From: Burkholderiales bacterium
Lineage (GTDB): Bacteria > Pseudomonadota > Gammaproteobacteria > Burkholderiales > Burkholderiaceae_C
Reading direction: 5' to 3'
NCBI GenBank assembly: GCA_006227785.1
Contig: SBFU01000473.1
Span: forward strand, 1 to 5,870
DNA: 5,870 nucleotides
Below the pieces are notes generated by a model. That model ran no database searches. It saw only the letters and a program-made list of their open reading frames with translations, and was not told the origin of the DNA. Shown here in pieces: positions 1 through 5,870 of the stretch; position 1 is the stretch's first letter, and the number at the start of each line of letters is the position of its first letter. The position numbers and the translations under genes were made by a program.

Positions 1-948
<948 letters not shown>

Positions 949-975
949 GCCGGGCAGCCTGCTGGCGCTTTCGAC

Positions 976-1004
976 AACCGCCCCCCAGGGGGCGGTTGGT
1001 TTTT
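976..1004 (+). terminator. Rho-independent terminator of the propeller gene
   Basis: A perfect 10-bp GC-rich inverted repeat (AACCGCCCCC at 976-985, GGGGGCGGTT at 988-997) leaves a two-base gap, so about nine pairs form around a four-base loop. GG and a run of five T (1000-1004) follow. It lies 27 bases after the TGA at 948. The T run exists only on the + strand side; read from the opposite direction the stem is followed by GTCGAAAG, so it is at best a weak terminator for the convergent sulfatase gene that ends at 1035. Confidence 0.9.
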
Positions 1005-1034
1005 GGGTGCGCGCCGTGTGGAGGGCGCAAAGGC

Positions 1035-2372
1035 TCAGCGCTGGGGCATGTCCTTGACCGAGAAGCCCAGGCTCACCGTCGCATCGTCAGGGATGGGCGG
1101 CATGGTGCTGTTCCAGTGCAGCCACGCCTGGCGCAGGGAGTCCAGGCGCTCAGGCTCGCGGCGGGCCTGGTTGGCACGTTCGCGTTCGTCGGCCGGGATG
1201 TTGAACAGGTATTCGTTGCCATCGACCATGAGGTATTTCCAGTCGCCCATCCGCAGCGCGCGCTGGCCGCGGTGGTTCATGCGCCAGTACAGCGGCCGGT
1301 CAAAGGTGTGGGTGGGGTCTTGCAGCACGGACCGCAGGTCCACGCCGTCCAGCGGGTAGTCGGGGTGGGGCTGGCCACCACCCAGGTGCAGCAGGGTGGC
1401 CGACCAGTCCATGGTCATGCAGTGTTGCAGGCTGGTGGTGCCAGGGGCAATGAAGGCTGGCCAGTGCGCGATCCAGGGCACGCGGATGCCGCCCTCGGTC
1501 AGGTCCATCTTGCCGCCCACCAGCGGCCAGTTGTCGCTGAACCGCTCGCCGCCGTTGTCGCTGGTGAAGACCACGAGCGTGTCCTGGTCCAGCCCATGGG
1601 CACGCAGCGCCGCCATGAGCTGGCCGATGCCCTCGTCCATGTGGTGGATCATCCTGCGGTAGCTGTGGATGTTGCCGCCGTCCAGGTGGAACAGGTTTTT
1701 CGCCAGCTCGGGTGCGATGTGCGCATCGTCGCGCGTTTCCCACGGCCAGTGCGGCGCGGTGTAGTGCAGGCTCAGGAAAAAGGGCTTGCCGGCCTTGGCA
1801 TTGTCGGCATGCCGGTTCACGTAGTCGACCGCGCGCTGCGAGAACACGTCGGTGAGGTAGCCCACCTCCTTGTGCGTTTCTTCCCCCAAGTAGAGGTCGT
1901 GGTCGCCGGTGGACGAGCAGTGGGTGAAGTAATCCACACCGCCGGCCATGATGCCGAAGAACTCGTCGTAGCCCGAGCGCAGCGGACCGAAGTGCGGCGG
2001 ATAGCCCAGATGCCATTTGCCGACCAGACCGGTGTGGTAGCCCGCCTGGCGCAGCAGCGAGGGCAGGGTGGGGATGTCCGGCGGCAGGCCCAGGGTGTCG
2101 CTGCCCTTGCTGCGGCTGTTGATGGGCTCCTCCAGCGCACCACGCAGGCGGTACTGGTAACGCATGCTCATGAGCGCAAAGCGCGTCGGTGAGCACACCG
2201 GCGAGTTGGCGTAGCCCTGGGTGAACCGCATGCCACCGGCGGCCAGCTGGTCGATGTGGGGGGACACCGGGCCGAACGGAGCCACTCGGCCGCCATAGCA
2301 GCCCAGGTCGGCATAGCCAAGGTCATCGGAGACGATGAAGATGATGTTGGGCCTGGGTCCGCTGTGCGGCAT
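1035..2372 (-). CDS. Formylglycine-dependent sulfatase (arylsulfatase-like), no signal peptide
   Basis: A 445-residue type I sulfatase of the alkaline phosphatase superfamily, which hydrolyses sulfate esters using a formylglycine made from cysteine. With the ATG at 2372 as residue 1, the full set of family active-site residues is visible: Asp16-Asp17 (SDDLGYADLG), Cys60 and Arg64 in CSPTR, Lys119 and His121 in GKWHLG, His208 before TAPHWPW (205-211), Asp272-Asn273 in SDNGG, and Lys288 in GGKMDLTEGG. The catalytic core begins about ten residues from the N terminus, leaving no room for a signal peptide, so the enzyme is probably cytoplasmic. The start at 2372 is preferred because GGAGAG (2376-2381) sits just upstream; an in-frame TTG at 2420 would add 16 residues but lacks such a site. 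After CSPTR the usual L-T-G is replaced by LMSM. It lies 59 bases downstream of the Bug gene on the same strand, so co-transcription is likely. Substrate unknown. Confidence 0.93.
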   Translation of the reverse strand: MPHSGPRPNIIFIVSDDLGYADLGCYGGRVAPFGPVSPHIDQLAAGGMRFTQGYANSPVCSPTRFALMSMRYQYRLRGALEEPINSRSKGSDTLGLPPDIPTLPSLLRQAGYHTGLVGKWHLGYPPHFGPLRSGYDEFFGIMAGGVDYFTHCSSTGDHDLYLGEETHKEVGYLTDVFSQRAVDYVNRHADNAKAGKPFFLSLHYTAPHWPWETRDDAHIAPELAKNLFHLDGGNIHSYRRMIHHMDEGIGQLMAALRAHGLDQDTLVVFTSDNGGERFSDNWPLVGGKMDLTEGGIRVPWIAHWPAFIAPGTTSLQHCMTMDWSATLLHLGGGQPHPDYPLDGVDLRSVLQDPTHTFDRPLYWRMNHRGQRALRMGDWKYLMVDGNEYLFNIPADERERANQARREPERLDSLRQAWLHWNSTMPPIPDDATVSLGFSVKDMPQR

Positions 2373-2375
2373 GTG

Positions 2376-2381
2376 CTCTCC
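2376..2381 (-). promoter_or_regulatory. Ribosome binding site that sets the sulfatase start
   Basis: On the minus strand GGAGAG is followed by CAC and then ATG (2372-2370), which places the GGAG core five bases from the start codon. This favours the ATG at 2372 over the TTG at 2420 as the sulfatase start. Confidence 0.7.
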
Positions 2382-2431
2382 GGTGGGTGGCTGGTCGCCT
2401 TGCAGGTCGGGTGGTGGCAATGGGACGGCAC

Positions 2432-3397
2432 CTAGTCAAGCTGTATGCCGGTCGCCTTGATCGGCGCAGCCCAGCGGTCCAGGTCCGCCTTCTGGGTGCT
2501 GGCCAGCTCGGCCGGGGTGGAGCCGACCGGCTCGTAGCCCAGGCCCACCAGCCGATCACGCAGCGCGGGTTGCTTCATGGCTTCGGACACGGCCTGCTGC
2601 AGGCGGTCGCGGGCAGCGGCGGGCATGCCGGCCGGACCGTACATGCCGAACCAGGCGGTGGCCGTCAGGTCCACGCCGGACTCCTTCAGGGTGGGCACCT
2701 CGGGCACCTGAGGGTCGCGTTTGGGGCCTGTGACCGCGAGGATGCGCACCTTGCCGGTGCGGTGCAGTTCGGCGGTCTCGGACACCACGTCAAACTTGTA
2801 GTCGATGTGCCCGCCCATCAGCGCCGCATTGGCCGGGCCGCCGCCCTGGAACGGAACGTGGTTGAGCTTGGCGCCCACCTGCTGCTCGAACAGCACGCCC
2901 ATGAAGTGCGGCAACGTGCCCTGGCCCGGCGTACCGTACGAGCCCTGGCCGGGCGCGGCTTTGGCCGTGGCGATCATCTCGGCCATGGTCTTGGCCTTGG
3001 CTGCCGGTCCGGCCACCACCCCGAACTGGAAGTGGGTGAGCAGCGAGATCGGGGTGAAGTCGGTCACCGCGTCGTAGTCGAGTTTCCTGTAGACGTGCGG
3101 GAACAGCACCATGGGGCCGCTGGGCAGCACGATCACGGTCTGGCCATCCGGGTTGGCGCGCTTGACCTGGCTCAGGGCGATGCGGCCGCCCGCGCCGGGG
3201 CGGTTTTCCACCACCACCGGGTCGTAGCGCTCGCGCAGGCCTTCGGCCAGCAGTCGCGCCAGCGTGTCGGCCGAGCCGCCGGGCGGAAAACCCACCACGA
3301 TCTTGAGTGGGGTCTTGTCCTGGGCAACGGCTGCCACAGGGGCGATCAGTGTGGCGGCGGCGGCCACGGCGGTGAGAAGAATCCAGCGTCGGCTCAT
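2432..3397 (-). CDS. Bug-family (TctC-like) periplasmic solute-binding protein
   Basis: A 321-residue protein, normal length for the Bug/TctC family, the extracytoplasmic receptors of tripartite tricarboxylate transporters. The N terminus is a classic Sec signal: MSRR, a hydrophobic stretch (about 5-20), and an AVA-Q or VAQ-D cleavage site near residues 25-26. Family motifs follow: IVVGFPPGGSADTLAR (33-48), VVENRPGAGG (62-71), ANPDGQTV (81-88), HVPFQGGGPANAALMGGHID in the middle, and a WFGMYGPAGMP segment in the C-terminal lobe. The start at 3397 is backed by GGAGAC at 3403-3408. Family ligands are typically carboxylates (tricarboxylates, aromatic acids, amino acids); the ligand here cannot be read from sequence. 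No TctA or TctB permease gene is in the window, so it is an orphan receptor here. It heads an apparent two-gene operon with the sulfatase and is divergent from a MarR regulator. Confidence 0.95.
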   Translation of the reverse strand: MSRRWILLTAVAAAATLIAPVAAVAQDKTPLKIVVGFPPGGSADTLARLLAEGLRERYDPVVVENRPGAGGRIALSQVKRANPDGQTVIVLPSGPMVLFPHVYRKLDYDAVTDFTPISLLTHFQFGVVAGPAAKAKTMAEMIATAKAAPGQGSYGTPGQGTLPHFMGVLFEQQVGAKLNHVPFQGGGPANAALMGGHIDYKFDVVSETAELHRTGKVRILAVTGPKRDPQVPEVPTLKESGVDLTATAWFGMYGPAGMPAAARDRLQQAVSEAMKQPALRDRLVGLGYEPVGSTPAELASTQKADLDRWAAPIKATGIQLD

Positions 3398-3518
3398 GGT
3401 TTGTCTCCGTTGGTTGGGCGTTGGCTCGGGTGATTCCCGGTGCAGTTCGCCATGCTATGCAGGGACAATCAATTGCAGAAATCAATCATTTCAGGTGTTT
3501 TCCCTGAGTCCCGGAACC
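3398..3518. promoter_or_regulatory. Divergent intergenic region between the Bug-sulfatase operon and the MarR gene
   Basis: These 121 bases must hold the start signals for both directions unless a promoter lies inside a gene. About 3465-3492 is clearly more AT-rich than its surroundings and carries two AATCAAT direct repeats (3467-3473 and 3480-3486, 13 bases apart) plus a palindrome at 3478-3492. I could not pick convincing -35/-10 pairs. TAGCAT (minus strand, 3452-3457) is a weak -10-like hexamer for the operon. The layout is the usual one for a MarR regulator controlling itself and the divergent operon. Confidence 0.6.
3478..3492. promoter_or_regulatory. Candidate MarR operator palindrome
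   Basis: GAAAT (3478-3482), a five-base CAATC spacer, then ATTTC (3488-3492) form a perfect inverted repeat with 5-base arms; a C/G pair at 3476 and 3494 extends it after one mismatch, giving a 19-base imperfect palindrome. MarR dimers typically bind AT-rich palindromes of about 16-20 bp. It ends 26 bases before the MarR start codon. Assignment is by position and symmetry only. Confidence 0.45.
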
Positions 3519-4046
3519 ATGAGTGAAACGCACCCAAGGCCTGTCGCTGCGACAGACCTCATGCTCGAACCGCAGGTGCAGGCCGACCTGCTGCTGTACC
3601 GGTTCTACCGCATTCACATCACCGCCCGACGGCTGGTGGTGCAGCTGTTCGAGCAGGAATTCGGGATGACCCGGCGCGAATGGCTGGTTCTGTCGGTCCT
3701 GTCCGAGCACGAAGGCGTGCTCTCCAGCGAGCTGGCCGGACACGTGATGCTGGACCGGGCGCGCACCTCCCGCGCGCTCACCCGGCTGGAAGGCAAGCAG
3801 CTGATTCGTCGCCAGCCCCGGCCATCCGACCGGCGCGAGGTGCATGTGTTCCTGACCGAAGAAGGCTGGCGTGTCTACCGGGCCATCTTCCCGCGCGTGG
3901 CAGCGATCAACCGGGAACTGGCCAGTGTGCTGTCCCCCGCCGAGAGGGCTCAGCTTGACGCCATGGTGCATACCCTCCAGGCCCGGGTGCATGAGATGGT
4001 GACCCGCTCGGCCCCCACAGGGTCAACGTTCGACAGCGCAGACTGA
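3519..4046 (+). CDS. MarR-family winged-helix transcriptional regulator
   Basis: A 175-residue protein, slightly above the usual MarR length of about 140-160 because of an N-terminal extension of about 20 residues. The winged helix-turn-helix is clear: TRREWLVLSVLSEHEG (about 51-66), SSELAGHVMLD, the recognition-helix region RARTSRALTRLEGKQLI (about 82-98), and the wing RRQPRPSDRREVHVFLTEEG with the DRR signature typical of the family. Helices on either side form the dimer interface. The ATG at 3519 gives a normal protein start (MSETHPRPV); the reading frame stays open far upstream, but that part translates to unconserved residues across the intergenic region. The ribosome binding site is poor (CCGGAACC before ATG); a GTG at 3495 is an alternative start but has no better site. 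It probably represses, or in some cases activates, the divergent Bug-sulfatase operon in response to a small ligand, possibly a sulfate ester or its product (inference). Confidence 0.92.
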   Translation: MSETHPRPVAATDLMLEPQVQADLLLYRFYRIHITARRLVVQLFEQEFGMTRREWLVLSVLSEHEGVLSSELAGHVMLDRARTSRALTRLEGKQLIRRQPRPSDRREVHVFLTEEGWRVYRAIFPRVAAINRELASVLSPAERAQLDAMVHTLQARVHEMVTRSAPTGSTFDSAD

Positions 4047-4063
4047 ACTCCAGGCGCCGGTCG

Positions 4064-4114
4064 CCACACAAAACCTGCCGGGGTTCCACACACAAACCCC
4101 ATCATGGCCACACA
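4064..4114 (+). repeat. Three CCACACA direct repeats at exact 22-base spacing
   Basis: CCACACA occurs at 4064-4070, 4086-4092 and 4108-4114, so the period is 22 bases both times, about two helical turns. The first two copies are followed by an A-rich then C-rich segment (AAAACC, CAAACCCC); the third by TGGG. The array lies in the 113-base gap between the MarR stop and the VIT/VWA start. Same-face spacing is typical of a cooperatively bound regulator, but no known binding site is recognised. Confidence 0.55.
4080..4100 (+). other. GGGGTT/AACCCC inverted repeat
   Basis: GGGGTT (4080-4085) and AACCCC (4095-4100) are perfectly complementary around a nine-base loop that contains the second CCACACA copy. 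It lies 34 bases after the MarR stop. No T run follows (ATCATGG), so it is not a standard intrinsic terminator; it could be a weak transcript 3' end or part of the regulatory array. Confidence 0.4.
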
Positions 4115-4129
4115 TGGGACGGCGAGCAT

Positions 4130-4148
4130 CTGTGTCACGACAACACAG
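4130..4148 (+). promoter_or_regulatory. Inverted repeat touching the ribosome binding site of the VIT/VWA gene
   Basis: CTGTGT (4130-4135) and ACACAG (4143-4148) are perfectly complementary with a seven-base spacer. In RNA a T-G wobble (4129/4149) adds a seventh pair. The right arm shares its last bases with AGGAG (4147-4151), the apparent Shine-Dalgarno sequence of the gene starting at 4160. It may be an operator for a dimeric regulator or a hairpin that masks the ribosome binding site. Confidence 0.4.
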
Positions 4149-4159
4149 GAGAGCTCGTC

Positions 4160-5870
4160 ATGTTCATCAGAAGGTTTGGCTTCCTCATTGCGCTGCTGCT
4201 CATGCTCGGTCGTGCCGGCCTGGCCGGTGCCACGCCCGTGCACATCAACAGCTGGCTGAACGACGCCGGCACCGGGGCCCTGCTGCTGCGGGCCAGCGGC
4301 CAGCCGGACTGGCAGCCGGCCCTGCTGCTGGACACCCGCTTCGATGTGCAGGTCAGCGGTCCGGTGGTCAGGGTCAAGGTCGAGCAGCGCTTTCGCAACA
4401 CGCTGCAGGGCTTTGCCGAAGGCGTCTATGCCTTCCCCTTGTCCGAGCGCTCCGCCGTGCACGGCATGCAGATGCAGATCGGCGAACGGCGCATCGTCGG
4501 ACGCATTGAAGAGAAAGCCCGCGCGCGGCAGATCTTCGAGCAGGCCAGGGCCCATGGCCAGGCCACCGCGCTGGTGGAGCAGCGCCGGCCCAACATCTTC
4601 AGCAGCGCGGTGGCCAACATCGAGCCGGGGCGCGACATCGTGGTCAGTCTGGAATACACCGAGATGCTGGTGCCAGATGGTGCGCGGCTCTCGCTGCGCC
4701 TGCCGCTGACCATGACACCGCGCTACCGGCCCCAGGCCACCGTCCACCCGGAGAACCCGCCCGTGATGCAGGTGCACGACCTGACCGGACCGGAAGGGCT
4801 GATCCTGCCGCCGGGTGTGTCGCCGGCCCAGTCGCACCGCACACAGCTTCACGTGCAGCTGGACGCCGGCCAGCCGCTGGCCAGCCTGGCCAGCCCCAGC
4901 CATGCGATCCGGCTGCGTGCCGACGGGCAGCGCCACCGCATCGAGCTGGACACCGACACCGTGCCCATGGACCGCGACTTCGTGCTGAACTGGCAGTTGC
5001 AGGGCGGTCCCGCCAGCCGCGTCAACGTGTTTGCCGAGCGGGTGGACGGCGAGCTGCACGCCCTGCTGATGCTGATGCCCGGTGACCTGCCCGTGCAGGC
5101 CGAGCGCCAGCCACGTGAGGTGATCCTGGTGATCGACACCTCGGGGTCCATGGGGGGTGAGCGCATCCGCCAGGCCCGGGACAGCCTGATCTTCGCCCTG
5201 GGCCGCCTGAAGCCTGAAGACCGCTTCAACGTGCTGGAGTTCAACCACCGGCACAGCATGCTCTACCGCGACCTGCAAGCGGCCAGCCCCCGCCGCGTCG
5301 CCGAAGCGCAGGCCTGGGTCCGCCGACTCCAGGCCGATGGCGGCACCGAGATGCTGCCGGTGTTGCGTGACGCGCTGGCTTTTCCGTCCGACCCCGGCTA
5401 CCTGCGCCAGGTCATCTTCATCACCGACGGCTCGGTCAGCAATGAGGCCGATATCCTGGCCCTGATCGAGCACCGACGGCACCAGGCCCGGCTGTTCACC
5501 GTCGGCATCGGCGCCGCGCCCAACAGCTACCTGCTGCGCAAGTCGGCCGAACTGGGTCGGGGCCAATACCACGTCATCGCCGACTCGAACGAGGTTGAGG
5601 CGCAGATGGCCCAGTTGTTCGAGAAGCTGGAGCGCCCGGTGCTGACCGACCTGCGGCTGGAACTGCCCGAGGGCATCGTGGCCGACCACGGCCCGCAGGA
5701 GCTGCCCGACCTGTACGCCGGCCAGCCGCTGATGGTGGCTCTCAAGCTCAACCACATGCCCAGCCACCTGACCCTGCACGGCCAGCAGGGCGGCGCCTGG
5801 CAGCAGCGCTTCACCCTGCCTGAAGAGCAAGCCCATGCGGGTGCCGGTGTGCTGTGGGCGCGCCAGAAGA
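4160..5870 (+). CDS. Secreted VIT + VWA domain protein, probable Gram-negative sortase target (3' end outside window)
   Basis: An open frame of 570 codons from ATG 4160 runs off the right edge without a stop. The start has a strong site, AGGAGAG (4147-4153), six bases upstream. Residues 1-24 form a signal peptide (FIRR, hydrophobic core FLIALLLML, LAGA end). Residues about 57-187 are a VIT domain (VEQRFRN 74-80, EGVYAFPL 87-94, IVGRIEEKARARQIFEQA 112-129, NIFSSAVANIEPG 145-157). Residues about 318-490 are a von Willebrand A domain with a complete MIDAS: Asp326-x-Ser328-x-Ser330 (DTSGS), Thr396 (GGTEM) and Asp423 (TDGS). A beta-rich segment follows (LTDLRLELPEG, PDLYAGQPL). This order matches the marine proteobacterial sortase target family (TIGR03788), whose C terminus carries an LPxTG-like signal, a membrane helix and basic residues; that part lies outside the window. 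A plain VIT/VWA protein without sorting signal remains possible. Likely exported and metal-binding; its adhesive or structural role is an inference. Confidence 0.9.
   Translation, partial: MFIRRFGFLIALLLMLGRAGLAGATPVHINSWLNDAGTGALLLRASGQPDWQPALLLDTRFDVQVSGPVVRVKVEQRFRNTLQGFAEGVYAFPLSERSAVHGMQMQIGERRIVGRIEEKARARQIFEQARAHGQATALVEQRRPNIFSSAVANIEPGRDIVVSLEYTEMLVPDGARLSLRLPLTMTPRYRPQATVHPENPPVMQVHDLTGPEGLILPPGVSPAQSHRTQLHVQLDAGQPLASLASPSHAIRLRADGQRHRIELDTDTVPMDRDFVLNWQLQGGPASRVNVFAERVDGELHALLMLMPGDLPVQAERQPREVILVIDTSGSMGGERIRQARDSLIFALGRLKPEDRFNVLEFNHRHSMLYRDLQAASPRRVAEAQAWVRRLQADGGTEMLPVLRDALAFPSDPGYLRQVIFITDGSVSNEADILALIEHRRHQARLFTVGIGAAPNSYLLRKSAELGRGQYHVIADSNEVEAQMAQLFEKLERPVLTDLRLELPEGIVADHGPQELPDLYAGQPLMVALKLNHMPSHLTLHGQQGGAWQQRFTLPEEQAHAGAGVLWARQK

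Noticed and set aside
1008..1029. A possible short hairpin (TGCGC/GCGCA or GCGCC/GGCGC) as terminator of the sulfatase gene
   Set aside because: The stem is only five pairs, the alternatives overlap, and no T run follows on the minus strand. It is ordinary for sequence of this composition.
996..2192. A 398-codon open frame on the plus strand
   Set aside because: Antisense to the sulfatase, which has all family active-site residues. The product is low-complexity and begins next to the terminator hairpin.
2373..2431. The gap between the Bug and sulfatase genes as a site for a promoter or terminator
   Set aside because: I found no hairpin with a T run and no promoter-like hexamer pair in these 59 bases; only the ribosome binding site of the sulfatase is supported.
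2387..3433. A 348-codon open frame on the plus strand
   Set aside because: Antisense to the Bug-family gene, which has a signal peptide and family motifs. The His/Gly/Arg-rich product has no recognisable domain.
3264..3518. An 85-codon N-terminal extension of the MarR gene
   Set aside because: The frame is open, but it would overlap the start of the divergent Bug gene and cross the whole intergenic region. The extra residues do not resemble any domain, and the ATG at 3519 gives a normal MarR length.
3950..5836. A 628-codon open frame on the minus strand
   Set aside because: It lies antisense to the VIT/VWA gene, whose translation shows clear domains and a strong ribosome binding site. The antisense product is a His/Val/Gly/Gln-rich sequence with no recognisable domain, as expected from the GC-rich complement of a real gene.

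Overview
The window is GC-rich, gene-dense DNA, most likely from a betaproteobacterium of the order Burkholderiales (Comamonadaceae-like). That placement rests on the high G+C in every gene, a Bug-type (TctC) periplasmic binding protein with no partner permease in view (such orphans are greatly expanded in Burkholderiales), and a GC-rich intrinsic terminator. It is an inference from gene content, not a database result.

Layout, left to right. (1) Positions 1-948 (+) hold the 3' part of a gene for an extracytoplasmic beta-propeller protein of the choice-of-anchor I type; it starts before the window. A strong terminator at 976-1004 ends it. (2) Positions 1035-3397 (-) hold a likely two-gene operon, transcribed right to left: a Bug-family solute-binding protein first, then a formylglycine-type sulfatase 59 bases downstream. 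(3) A 121-base divergent intergenic region contains an AT-rich palindrome. (4) Positions 3519-4046 (+) encode a MarR-family regulator. (5) A 113-base leader (4047-4159) is unusually structured: three CCACACA heptamers exactly 22 bases apart, a GGGGTT/AACCCC inverted repeat, and a CTGTGT/ACACAG inverted repeat touching the ribosome binding site of the next gene. (6) From 4160 to beyond the right edge (+) runs a large secreted VIT + VWA protein with a complete MIDAS metal site. It resembles the 'marine proteobacterial sortase target' family, usually the sole substrate of a dedicated Gram-negative sortase.

How the genes may work together: the MarR protein probably controls the divergent Bug-sulfatase operon, giving a small module for sensing, binding and desulfating a sulfate ester of unknown identity. 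The sulfatase has no signal peptide, so the ester would have to enter the cytoplasm before hydrolysis. The VIT/VWA gene is probably a separate unit; if the family assignment is right, a sortase gene should lie just past the right edge. No RNA genes, insertion sequences, CRISPR arrays or attachment sites were seen.
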